NCBI GenBank assembly: GCA_021234155.1
Contig: JAJEKV010000041.1
Location: 8,380,917 to 8,444,916, forward strand
Direction: 5' to 3'
Length of the DNA stretch: 64,000 nucleotides
Origin: Isoetes taiwanensis
Lineage: Eukaryota > Streptophyta > Lycopodiopsida > Isoetales > Isoetaceae
A program made the position numbers and the translations under genes. The notes beneath the pieces were generated by a model, which had not been told where the DNA came from, did not search any database, and worked only from the letters and a program-made list of their open reading frames with translations. This document shows positions 45,871 through 56,205 of this stretch, piece by piece (the first letter of the stretch is position 1; each line of letters begins with the position of its first letter).

Positions 45871-48260
45871 ACATAACAAAAGAAATGCACCATAGATGAG
45901 GCTTCTACCCTGGGCTCAGACTCGGGGGGTCAACTGACAGCCAAGGCCTCTTGATAATAGCAGACAGAAGTATAACATGGCGTTGGCTGGCATAGAACAA
46001 TGGCTAGGGTAGTCCACTCCATCCGCCCCTCCTGTGCACACTTTGCAGATAGGCTGAAACATGCTATGGCATGATTGTAGCCTTCTGAAGATGCAATCTC
46101 ATGGAATCACCCTATGAGACTACTCCAGGTTACATCTCCCCGGTCCGATGAGGTAGGTCAGGGAGGCGTCCCCTTCCCGAGCACAATGGATCCCTAGATG
46201 TGCTAGAGAATACATGCCACCTCGGTGCACACACATCCATACCCGACTTTAACCCCCCAAAATTCATGGGCCGCTAGGCGCACCCATCGAGCCTAGGACG
46301 TCAATATAGGCACGTTTCCTGCGACCCAGGAGGTGTCGGACCCATACCCAGCCCCAACACGAGGATCGACTATAAGCCTAGCACACTGTAGGAGTCCTGT
46401 AGCCACAGTAGGCAAGATCCCACCCCCGTTTCACCCTATTATCTGGTGCTGGATCACGATATAGCATCCACAGCCAGGTCGTCTCTTGTGCACAGACCGC
46501 ATTTACTGGGTTTTAAGAGTTCTAACTAGGAACATCTCTACTTCTAGATGGCCTTTAGGTCTCTACCCCCCTTTTACCCATACAGCAGGAGGAACAGAAA
46601 GATAGCATTCATATCTGATACATCCATCACAATCTCATCTAGAACATAAAATTGAGAGACTAATCATCCATCTAACAAGCAAGGGTTAGTTCCTAGCTAG
46701 AATCTCAAGCTAGCTAAGCCTACCAACCGATATCTGAGCTAGATCTCCCACCTCTCAGATTCTCCATGCCTTGCTAGTTGAATGAGCTCCTTCTCCTTCT
46801 CCAACTGCTCCCAAATTGAATTGGGGCAAATTGGGGGGTGGAAACCCCATTTTGGATGTCCCAAGTTAGCAGGTCTGCCTTGCCCAATCGATTTGGACCA
46901 GGTGGTAATTCTAGATTGGTTATCATTAATTAATTTAATATTTTAGCCCTTTTAATATTAGGTTAAGCCTTAAATTTGAATTAGGGTTTAGGGTTAGGTT
47001 TCCACCTTAATAATTAATGATTTATATAGCTAACCTTAACTTATGAATAATTAATGCACCATCAATTATTCATAGTGACGTGTCATGCATTTATACCCAA
47101 AAGGCATATAAATACGTGGAACATCACAATGGACGCCTTCAAAAGACTAGGAGCCAATGAAGGAGTAGGTGAGTGGCCAATCTGCTAGTCAATGCATGCT
47201 TCCCGACGGGCATTAGGCCAAAATTGCATCTGTTCTTAGCTGTAGACGACCTCTAGAGACTAAGAACCTTAGCCACTAATTAATGAACCTAACCGTGTAT
47301 GATTAGGGTCGATAGATTATATCTTTACTCTGTTATTTTAGTTCATAAGACCTATGCAATTAAATTGAAAAAAGCCGACTTCCTATTTTTTAATTTTGTG
47401 GACTAAGTTTAGCATTATTTGTTTTATAATTTGTCTACCATTGGAGTTTTGCCGACTAAGTTTGATATTATTTATTATATGATTTGTGCACCATTGGAGT
47501 AGGCATTATTAATTTTATATAATTGGAGTTTAGCAAACTAAGCTTTGCATTGGCATTGTTCATAATTTGTGTGCTATACGAAAGAAAAATCATTACCTAG
47601 ATTTCTTTTAATAGCCAATTTAGCAAATTGAGCTTGTTATTGGCATTGCAAAAATTGAGAAGAAATAGGCTTTTACTTGAACATACTATCTATCTATAAT
47701 ACAACACAAAATTCCATGATATTATAGCACATTTATTACAACATAAATCCATGTCCATCAGTAGACATAGAGATAGACTTTATAAAAGTGAACATAATGC
47801 AACATAAAATTCCATGATATTATAGCATGATGCATTTTTGTACACCACTATTAAAAATAAAGCCAGAGGGATAAGCACAAAAAAACCCAAAAATCTATTT
47901 CGTTTCGGACTAAAAAGATGATTCACTCCAAAAAGAGAGTAGGGGGAAAAAAATGGGGAGAATGGATTGGACAATACCCCAAGAATAAGATCCTCTAGCG
48001 CTTGATTCAAGTGCTTGAAAACTGATGCCATGGTAGCAAAGCTCCAATCTTTCTCTAACCATGTTCTGCAGATCATGAGCCTTAGTGCAATGAGAACCAA
48101 AATTATATTTTCTTCCAAATACAGTACTCATGATGTTGTTAAGGGATGCTCTTTGGAGAAAATGTCTAACATAAATTGCTTCATCATGTTTGGAGCTAGA
48201 AATAATTTCTTAAACCATACCAGGGAATAAATTACTAATCGCATATTTCTTATTAGCTAA
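45871..48260. other. Possible 5' leader/LTR of the gypsy element, then AT-rich DNA
   Basis: 45.95-46.6 kb is G+C-richer than its surroundings and non-coding, as in the leader or LTR of a gypsy element, but no matching copy was found on the other side (38-41 kb), so LTRs cannot be assigned. 46.9-47.1 kb is rich in TTAGGG/TTAATTAA-type words. TATAAATG and TATTTATATG boxes occur near 47085-47110 on the minus strand. AT-rich without features to 48260. Confidence 0.35.
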
Positions 48261-48835
48261 AATGGCTTTAGCTAAACTTGCTAGAAACAAATCCCAAGAC
48301 TTTCTGTGTTTTAGCCAAACAATAGACATTTTTTCTCTCGTACTTTCTATCGTTTAACTAAAATAACCCATAATTCATCCCAAAATTTTCTATGGTGTGG
48401 GCAAGGAAGCTAAAATTATTATACCTTCTTCCCAATTGTTTCCATTTACTTTACTTATTTTCTTTCTAGAAACATGCTAAAAAAAGGCAGTGGCTAAATG
48501 TAGGCCTTAAATTATTCCATAGATACTATATAAATATACTAAATATATACGTCTCATTACCTTGAATTACTTTAGCTAAACTAGCTTGAAACTCATTCCA
48601 AAACCTTCTACGGTTTAGATAAACGGTACAAATTTTCACTCTCTTACTTTCTAGAGTTTGGCTGAAGAGCCTGAAGGTTGGTGCAGGCACAAAAAAAGTT
48701 AAGCTAAAATTATTATTTTTTCCTCCAACTTTCCCATTTACTTTCGCCAACATTTTTTTTAAAATGTGCTACAAAATTCGCCAAATAGCTAGGTTTAGCC
48801 TTCAAATTATTCCATGAACCATACGTGCAGTTTCC
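48261..48835. repeat. Diverged tandem duplication, about 309-bp unit
   Basis: The phrases TTTAGCTAAACTTGCT, then CTTTCTGTGTTTTAG, CTCGTACTTTCTA, AAGCTAAAATTATTAT, CCATTTACTTT and TTAAATTATTCCAT occur in the same order twice, starting near 48261 and near 48570, with substantial divergence. Non-coding. Confidence 0.75.
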
Positions 48836-50177
48836 ATCTCCCTTAGAGGGCCAAGCCTGAAGTTTCAGTTACATGAGCAATTTCAGTGCCCGGTAATTTC
48901 AGTATCATGGACCAGCCTTGCGCAAGATAGAAGTGGTCCTGGAGGGTCTTAAACTTTCCTTTACTACTGCCTGCATAGAATTATGCTGAGATAACCAGCA
49001 AACACGCAATGAGTTGTCTCGGTTATCCTTTGCAGCAGAGACAATTGAGATATAATGCAGTGTTTACAAAAGTGATCAGCTTAGCTTCTATTTATGTGTT
49101 TGAAGTGAAAGCCAATAGACGCCTTGGATAAATACACATCCATTTTAGGTAAAAATAGTAGACTGGATATCTATTGCTGGTCAATGAAATCGTAGATCAA
49201 GTGCATAGGAACATACCTTGATCTTGTTCAACTTAACTAATACACAACCCAAGCATAACTCTTTGATGCAAGAAAAGCCACAAAGCAATCAAGGAACAGT
49301 AGTTGCAAGCTTTTTCACTTCTTTAGTTTCAAAGCCAACAGTGTTGTGCTTCGGTAACTGCAAAATGGTAAAGACAATTGGTCAACAAACAATAAGAAAA
49401 GCAGAATGAAACATAGCCTTTGTCTACCCATACATATTCATATCTACAAACATCATCCAGAAAATATATAGCTCGACCAAAAAACAATTTCCTAAGAACA
49501 ATTACAAATGCCCCAAATTTACAATGCATCCTTGGCCCAACTCTAACACTTGCAGGATTGGATCAAAATGTTCCAAGAGGATTTTGACAATGCTTGCATA
49601 GCATATGTTGTGTCTTTAAGGGCAATCTTTGTACAAACATTGATATACATGTTTCATCCTCGATGCCGCAGCAATTTTGCGGCTATACACTCTTAAAGGG
49701 CATCTCCCTAGCTCTATGAAAATAACGTCATACATAGCATTGATGAATAGTCAAGATTGCTATGTTGTAACAACGGCCATGCCTCTGTCTCTAAGAAGTC
49801 TTCAAAATCATAACAATATGGACAACCTCCATAAAATCGCACTTGCATTATGTGTAGTGGCTTCTGAAAAAATGTGTCAGCATTGGCGCCATCTTAAGAT
49901 GCATACTTCTGATGCCACATAGAGGTGCAGAAGTTTTTAAGAGCCATACTTGATTCAAAAGACAAGCATAAAAATGTAGTAAAATCCATCGCCATACCAT
50001 GGACTACCACGGATTAGTGCAGAATGAGACTATCCCTCTCCTCTTAGATACAACCTTTTTTTATCTACCATACTCATGAGATCATCTTGGATGGTTTTGC
50101 ATATTCAGCATGCAAGTCAACAACATGCCCGCAACAAGTCTTATATAATGTTTCTCGTTATAAATTCCCACTTCTCA
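48836..50177. other. Intergenic, no gene recognised
   Basis: Several open frames on both strands in 49.2-49.9 kb, none with a family signature. This is where the rest of dymeclin would lie if the copy at 50.2-51.25 kb were complete; I looked for its later blocks (IYMLLIVLLILS, VYLHTTCLATLANM, EEFFIPYVW) on the minus strand and did not see them. Confidence 0.45.
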
Positions 50178-51253
50178 ATATATATATAGCCTAAGGACAT
50201 CGTATAATGCTGCAAAAGGTATTCTAACATTACTACTCCCACCATGTAGATTTTCCTCAATGTCAACAAGGTCAAAGTCAGTATCTCTAGCACTCTCCAA
50301 AGCTCTTCGGCGTGGGTTCATGAAAACTTGTGGAACTTTTCCATTATCATCTTTGTTTCCAACGAGGACTATGTCATCATTAATAGAAACTGTTTTTCCA
50401 TAATGTACAAGAACTAATAAAAGAAATAAACTATTTTTCGCTAAAGGGTACTTCGATAGATTGTACTGGAACTTAGGAGGTATGTATAAGTGTAGTACGG
50501 TAACATAAAAACTGGTGTTGCTGCCGAGCTCATTCTGCAAATAACACTCGTGTGGTTCCCTTCTAGCAGAGCTGCATAATAGGCTGCTCCAGAAGGAAGG
50601 GGCATCCTTGCAATGCAAGACATGAGCAATTTCCTCACAAATGGAGACACGATGGCAGGCCCCTGCATCATTGCTGCGTCAAGAAATGGGTGGGAATCTT
50701 TAAGACTGCCAGAGGATCCAGAAAACCGTTCACTTGACATCATGACAAGCAAAAGGCTGACGAGCTCAAGGTGAAGCATATAAGTATATAGGTTTATATT
50801 AGAGTTTCCAAAAAAACTTAGCAAAGCTTGAAGAACCCCCCACTGCTTCATGTTCATTCACATGCAATGCAAGATTCTCCACTAGAGGTATGGTCTTTGA
50901 TTGTTCAATAAAATATTTCAAAACAACTCGGGAGAACTGGGTCGCATATTAAACACTTTCAATCCAGAGGTACGAACACCAGGTGGGGCTGACGCCATCT
51001 CTTGCAGACTCCATACCAGGTGAATTAACAGCTTTGAAAGGTGAACAGTATCCCGGTTGTTCTGAGCAAGTAGCTCAACAGCCTGTTTCTCACGCTTTGG
51101 AGACCACTGATTTGAAGGTTGTTGAGCGAGCAACTTCTGTCAGAAACTAGAGCTTAAATCATATGCACAATTACTAACAAGGGCCCCAAGCAAATGCTCA
51201 CGATACTCCTCAGGTTTTGCATCAGCCCGAGGGGTCGAAACCCCAACATCCAT
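50178..51253 (-). pseudogene. DYM: Dymeclin N-terminal half, broken and without visible introns
   Basis: Dymeclin is a conserved Golgi-associated protein of all-helical repeats. The minus strand starts at ATG 51253 (MDVGVSTPRADAKPEEYREH) and continues through DLSSSF, a TGA at 51140-51142 where Trp is expected, QKLLAQQPSNQW, ELLAQNNRDTVHLSKLLIHL, LKYFIEQSK, LLSFFGNSNINLYTYMLHLE, SSERFSGSSGSLKDSHPFLD, ARMPLPSGAAYY, LVLVHYGKTVS and ESARDTDFDLVDIEENLHGG to RIPFAALYDVL. Frames change near 50947, 50843 and 50455. The matching order with no intron over 1 kb could mean a retrocopy, or that this part is one exon. The C-terminal half is missing below 50178. Confidence 0.85.
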
Positions 51254-51652
51254 CACCCTAAAACGAAGTGAGCTCCACGAATCAGACTATGAATCTCATA
51301 CTCACACATGATAGAAACAGTGCCAACTCCTAGATAGCGAAGTTGAGCCAGATCAAATCAGATCTGGACCTAAAATCAGCTTGGTAAATTAATGTATCAA
51401 TAGAATACTTGATTCTGGATCTTGAGAGCCCGAATCGAATTAGAATAAGATGGAACGAAGGATGAAAGGGAGGGACGGAGGAGAGGGTAGAATCTCCATC
51501 CTCGCGTCACTCCCGCTTTTCGACTCATTGTTTCTCTCATGCCGATGGCCTCCATGCATCCTAAACGACTTCCGGTTAGCCGGTTTGCACAGCAGCCACC
51601 CGGCAATAGGGGCGACCGACAATTTACAGCTTACAGCAGGTTGAGCAGTTTT

Positions 51653-51745
51653 TGATATCTTCTAGGCATATGCTAGCATATACCATGAATATGCCAAAAC
51701 CCCACATAAGCAAGGGATTGTCCCCTAGGGGCAACCCAAAAAGGT
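51653..51745. repeat. Palindromic repeat, copy 2
   Basis: This diverged copy of the 20015-20110 repeat matches in order through CTAGCATATACC, ATATGCC, CCCACATAA, CAAGGG and CCCTAGGGGCAACCCAAAA. The upstream stem is eroded, but the CCCCTAGGGG core is kept. It lies about 400 bp above the dymeclin start, in the same relation as copy 1 to the WDR92 fragment. The intervening 51254-51652 resembles a leader or promoter region; no frame is convincing. Confidence 0.75.
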
Positions 51746-52380
51746 TGTAAAAAGCATTTGCAAACGTATGCCGCTTTTATTATATGTTAGCATTTTATGT
51801 CTGTTCATGCCGACACATTTTACTCAAGGAAATTTATTTTGACGTGAGGTGCATCGAATTTGGAATTTAAGATGGTTATTTTTAAAATGTGACAACCCAA
51901 CCAAATCAGTTTTTACTTACACTAAAATCATGATGTAACCTACAAGAATATAAATCATTCAACTTTTCAAGCTCCAATCTATTCTTTATCTACAATCACA
52001 AAAAGTTGAATGGGTCAAAACAAAACAAACATTCTAAGAATCTTAATTAATGTTGTGAACTTTGAAACCAAAATAGCTCGCACAAAGAAATTAATTGTAC
52101 ACGTACAATGATTGAAAATAGGCAGGTGTTTTGTTCATGGTACAGGTGGGTTAGAAAAAGTTTTTTTCTTTAATACCATGTTGCCTTACGTCCGCTCATG
52201 CAAAGGTCAAAGGAATATTTTGCACTATCACTTTTGTCAAGTTGGAGCACTTCATCCAACGTATTGATAGCTTCCTATTGCTGAAGCTTACCCAAAGGAA
52301 CATAGTCTATGTAGATGTGTTGTGAGAGAGATAGGTGGAGTATGGTATACATACATACTTATTAGTTAAGGTAGTGCTTT
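51746..52380. other. Intergenic, nothing recognised
   Basis: AT-rich sequence with no recognisable frame or repeat up to the LINE target site. Confidence 0.5.
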
Positions 52381-52398
52381 AACTAACCTTCAATTGTT

Positions 52399-53573
52399 TT
52401 TTTTTTTTTTGAAGGACGACAAGCTTTATTCACCAACTAAAGACCAGAGCAACATAAAATGCAAAGACAGGATTATAACCCCAGTGGACAAACTGATCCA
52501 ACTGAGCACAACCACCTGCCTATGCAAAAGAATGAATCTGAAGGTAAGTATGCCAGATCAGTACTTTCTTCTCTTGATCAAGAGAAGAACAATTGTAAGC
52601 CATAACAATTTTATTTTGCGCCCACTGAAGAACAATCTCATCTGCAGTATCTACGCCCTTAAAGATAAACAACCTCCTTCTCTTCCAGATTGACCATAAA
52701 AGCCAGCCACATACGAGATGAAAAGCTCGTTTCCGTAGTTTGGGCCAAGCATCAGGATAGATAGCAAGCAAAATTTGCTGGCTAGATCTAGACGTGCTAA
52801 ATAGGGTCAACAACCAAGACCATACCGCCAAGCCGCTCACACAAGAAAAACAATGCTCAATACTCTCAACCCTTGGCATAAAGGGGTAGCCAAAATCCGA
52901 TTATCCATTTTATGGACTAACCGTTGACTCTCGAGGCATCTATGGATCACTTGCCACCACAGAACTACTACTTTGGGATGAAGCAACTTATCCCATACCC
53001 ATATCCAAACACTTTTCCATTGTGGCTGAGGGACCTGAAGATGCCACCTATTAGATGGAGGCAGGATTTCAGAATGCAAAAGCAATTTATACACAGAAGA
53101 CACAAACCGCCTACGGCCGGATATCCCGATGGCAACCCCATAACTGACTACCTCAATCGTGGGCGAGAATCTCGTGGCAACAATGCAGCAATATGATTCC
53201 CATTACTCGTCCCATCGTACAACAAGAACTTTGTTCTAAATGCTTCCCATGACATGAGATGACCAGACTCATACCAAGCTGCAATAGTGATGATACCAGC
53301 TGCTACCCATCGTCGTTGAGTCTTTGGATGAACAACCACACTTAGAGGCACATTCTCTGGAGTGTCCTGCAACGGAATCCACCAGCATGGAGTGGACAAC
53401 TGAAGACATGCCTCAGGATTAATATGGAAACGAGACCTGACAGTGTCCCAAGCAGCAAGCAACCCCTTCAAAAAGGGAGAAGCATTAGGATACGGATGCA
53501 TATGATAAAGCAAAGCCCAAGGAAGGAGGGGCTTATGGTGGCCTTATGAAATGGGAGACAATGCTGAAATGGG
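52399..53573 (-). mobile_element. 5'-truncated LINE with poly-A and 18-bp target duplication
   Basis: AACTAACCTTCAATTGTT occurs at 52381-52398 and 53574-53591. A T run right after the left copy is the poly-A tail of a minus-strand insertion. The coding remnant reads RRWVAAGIITIAAWYESGHL, MSSVYKLLL, WIWVWDKLLHPKVVVLWWQV, HRCLESQRLV, and WLLWSIWKRRRLFIFKG, the C-terminal zf-RVT region of plant LINEs. It is split by at least two frame changes, near 53125 and 52860. It is a second, diverged member of the family seen at 26.6-27.3 kb. Confidence 0.92.
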
Positions 53574-53591
53574 AACTAACCTTCAATTGTT

Positions 53592-54394
53592 GTCTCTTTT
53601 ATAAGACGACAAACGACACTGTGCACTGGCGAACTGATGTTTTAGTGGCAAGAGAATCCACATGTGTTGGTATATGTAATGGAGACCATTTTAGGGTCTA
53701 CACATGGTTTTCATCATGAGGCGGTGTCTACTTCCACTACACGAGACGAGTTCTCACGTGGTTGTCGTAAGACATCATATGAAATTTGAATCAACGGCTC
53801 GCACCTGAATTACATTTTTACACCATGCAAGATGTTATATTTGTAGGAGAAGTGAAAATGTCATGGAAGCATCCTCAAAAGTTTGACATGTGGTTTCTAG
53901 CGATGTGCACCATGTAGAGATGTATATATAAAGTTCCATCATGAACTAGAGAACACCACTACCCTTCTATATATTCATGTTTTTTTATCCCGAGGTCACG
54001 GGTTTAAACCTTGCCAACATCGGTCTAGTAATGAGGACCTTAAATAGTCATATGCAAAAGCAACTTCTAGCGTAAAACTCATGTTTTTATATATATGTAT
54101 CTAATCTTTTGTTAACATAACCACTTCTAAGCGTAACATTCTGAGCATAAGTAATGAAATGTCTTCTCATATTTTCTACTTTAGAGAAAGTTTTTTTTTG
54201 CCCCCCACATTCCTGATAAAGCATTGTTTTCTCTATTAGAACACGTCCTTTAAATGCAAATTTAATACATTGATGATATTGACAATTTCGGCAACAAAAA
54301 TAATTAGAAAATCAAATCATGTCCACTCTTGCAAACAGAACACTATTCTACTATGATATTGATCATAGATTAAGAGGAATTGAAATATATGTAT
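53592..54394. other. Intergenic with a possible SINE scrap
   Basis: Mostly featureless. Near 53990-54050 the plus strand has CCCGAGGTCACGGGTTTAAA, a B-box-like sequence, followed by ATGAGGACCTTAAATAG, which shares a GGACCTTAAA word with the satellite at 34-38 kb. Too short for a firm call. Confidence 0.3.
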
Positions 54395-54490
54395 ACAAGA
54401 ATTGCCTTCTACCTGCAATTCTGGCATGTCAGGTGTGCCTTCGCGCGCACACCGGACACGCCAGAATTGCAGGTAGAAGGCAATTCTTGT
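54395..54490. repeat. Perfect 31-bp-arm hairpin
   Basis: The arms at 54395-54425 and 54460-54490 are perfectly complementary over 31 bases (ACAAGAATTGCC... and ...GGCAATTCTTGT). The 34-base centre pairs further (TGTC/GACA, GGTGTG/CACACC) around a GC-rich tip. Just outside are GTAT on the left and TACGTGAAG on the right. Non-coding. It could be a foldback element or a small-RNA precursor. Confidence 0.9.
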
Positions 54491-54539
54491 TACGTGAAGT
54501 TTGTGGTAGTTTTTTTCTAACATGTTTTTTTTTTTTTTT

Positions 54540-54730
54540 TCCTATGATACTTCGGCGATGGGCGCCTTCGGCTATGGCGCCTTCTATGCTGGCGCCTTTT
54601 ATTCTAGCTCCAGCTCTTGCAAAGGAGCTCTTCTATGCAGTCCGGCTATGGCGCCCTTCTAGCTCCTGCGCTTGTAAAGGAGCTCTTCTATGCAGTCCGG
54701 CTATGGCGCCCAGCTATGGCGCCCATCCAA
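54540..54730. repeat. GC-rich minisatellite around GGCTATGGCGCC
   Basis: The words GGCTATGGCGCC, AGCTCCTGC/AGCTCCAGC, and AAAGGAGCTCTTCTATGCAG are repeated in tandem, the last as two copies about 56 bp apart. A short open frame here is a by-product of the repeat. A related GGCTATGGCGC word appears near 61210. Confidence 0.75.
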
Positions 54731-55494
54731 AACATGGCTATTGCTGCCGATAGTGAGGTTTGGATGGAATGGAAACAACCTATTTTCTTGTCTAGACATG
54801 ATTTCTTGAAATTTTTGTGCTTCTGGCAAGATTTTGGCGTGATATAGCGATTATTCAGTGCAATCTTCATTGTTCCTGAAGGATCGGCATCAGAATGACG
54901 AAAGCCGAGTTATATCGCTCTGCTTGTTCAGGTTTCAGGTGCTATTATTCAGCTATCCACGATTCTGAAGGATTTTCTCTATTTCGTAGATCATTTTGCT
55001 TGCTTGCTTTGCTTGATATGTTCCAGATCCGCTACTAACTGTTTCTTTTTGTTCTTAGGCAGATCATACGCTTTGATAATCTTGGATTGACGAATTCCTA
55101 AGCTATTTCGGCTGCTTCTTTGTTTGAAATTGCATGTAACTCTTCTTCGCATCTTCCTCGTCCAGATAATGACATCTTTACTGCAGAGCAGAGCCAATCC
55201 TGTTTTCCCCTTTCCAACTCCTTCGCAAACAGGTCTGGCGGTTCTTCAAGAAGATTTTCATCTTTTGTGTAACCTTTTCCAATGTTGCTAGGCTATGGTT
55301 TCACTGGGGTTCAATTCCCCAGCTAGTAAATAGAGCTGTAAATTACTTCAATGCAGAATGGAAGGCAGAATGCAAGTAATGCCAATAAGATCTTGGAATG
55401 CAACTAGAAATTTAGAATGCAACTAATTGAACGATTCCGGGAAAGAATGTTGCACACGTGTCACTCTTGGATTGGACGAAATTTTCAGAATGAA

Positions 55495-55700
55495 ACTACC
55501 CGAACTTTACGTATACAGGAAAGGCATGTAAATTGCCTTTCTTGTAACGTGGAAGACAGTAAAGAAGCATTCTGCGGCAAGTGAAAACTCTGGAATGCTG
55601 GGTAGATCCTTAGAATGCATGGTAAAAGCTCCGGAATGCTGGGTAAATCATGAGGATGCTGGTAGAAATGCCGGAACAGCCGTTCTTGCAGTTCGTCACA
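55495..55700. repeat. Small hairpin and degenerate GAATGC repeats
   Basis: ACAGGAAAGGCA (55515-55526) pairs with TGCCTTTCTTGT (55534-55545). Its borders, GTATACA on the left and TTCTTGTAACGTGGAAG on the right, resemble those of the 54395 hairpin. CCGAACTTTACGT just upstream matches, inverted, the ACGTAAAGTTC of the 4956 element. From 55590 to 55680 GGAATGCTGGGTA recurs in variants about every 28-30 bases. Confidence 0.6.
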
Positions 55701-56205
55701 GAACAAAAACAGAACAAAAAAATTTCAGTAACATTCTTGGATTTGAAACATGCCACGTGGCGCGGCGCTATTAGAGGATAAAGCAGAATGCTTCTTAACT
55801 GTCTTTTACGTAATCATATGATCAACCTCATCATAAACAATGGACACATCTTATAGTCACCTCTCATCTCATGACTTAGTCCTTTATATGTAAGCCACGT
55901 TGAGGCTATTGCAACACAATCAATCAATACATTTTTGCCATGTTTACAATGAATCTATTTTCCTATTTTGGTTATTTCCCGTTTGTAAAATCATAGCATC
56001 TATAAATTCCTTCTACCATTGTGCTCCATTTTTGCACATCAACCACCCCTCTACAATGCCCCACCAATGTTGGGCACATTGAACTTTCCGTGAAAGCTGA
56101 TTATTTGTGATGAGAAAGAATATAGAGCGCACAAAAAATATATGAACAATTTGTGATGAGAAAGAATATAGACACACAAAAAATATAGGAACAATTCTGC
56201 TAGGG
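55701..56205. other. Intergenic, below the methyltransferase 3' end
   Basis: GCCACGTGGCGC at 55750-55761 matches the palindrome at 4983-4994. Near 56095-56190 a short phrase (TTTGTGATGAGAAAGAATATAG) is directly repeated. The methyltransferase 3' UTR probably lies at about 55.9-56.2 kb. Confidence 0.45.

Noticed and set aside
46860-47100. Telomere-like TTAGGG/GGTTTAGGGTT words
   Set aside because: Only a few scattered copies (GGGTTTAGGGTTAGG), not an array.
54617-54847. Open frames of 76 and 144 codons around 54.3-54.85 kb
   Set aside because: They are produced by the GC-rich minisatellite and the perfect hairpin, not by a conserved protein.
55304-55322. Perfect tRNA T-arm-like hairpin CTGGGG-TTCAATT-CCCCAG
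   Set aside because: No D-arm, anticodon arm or acceptor stem can be paired around it, so it is not a tRNA gene; at most a tRNA-derived scrap.
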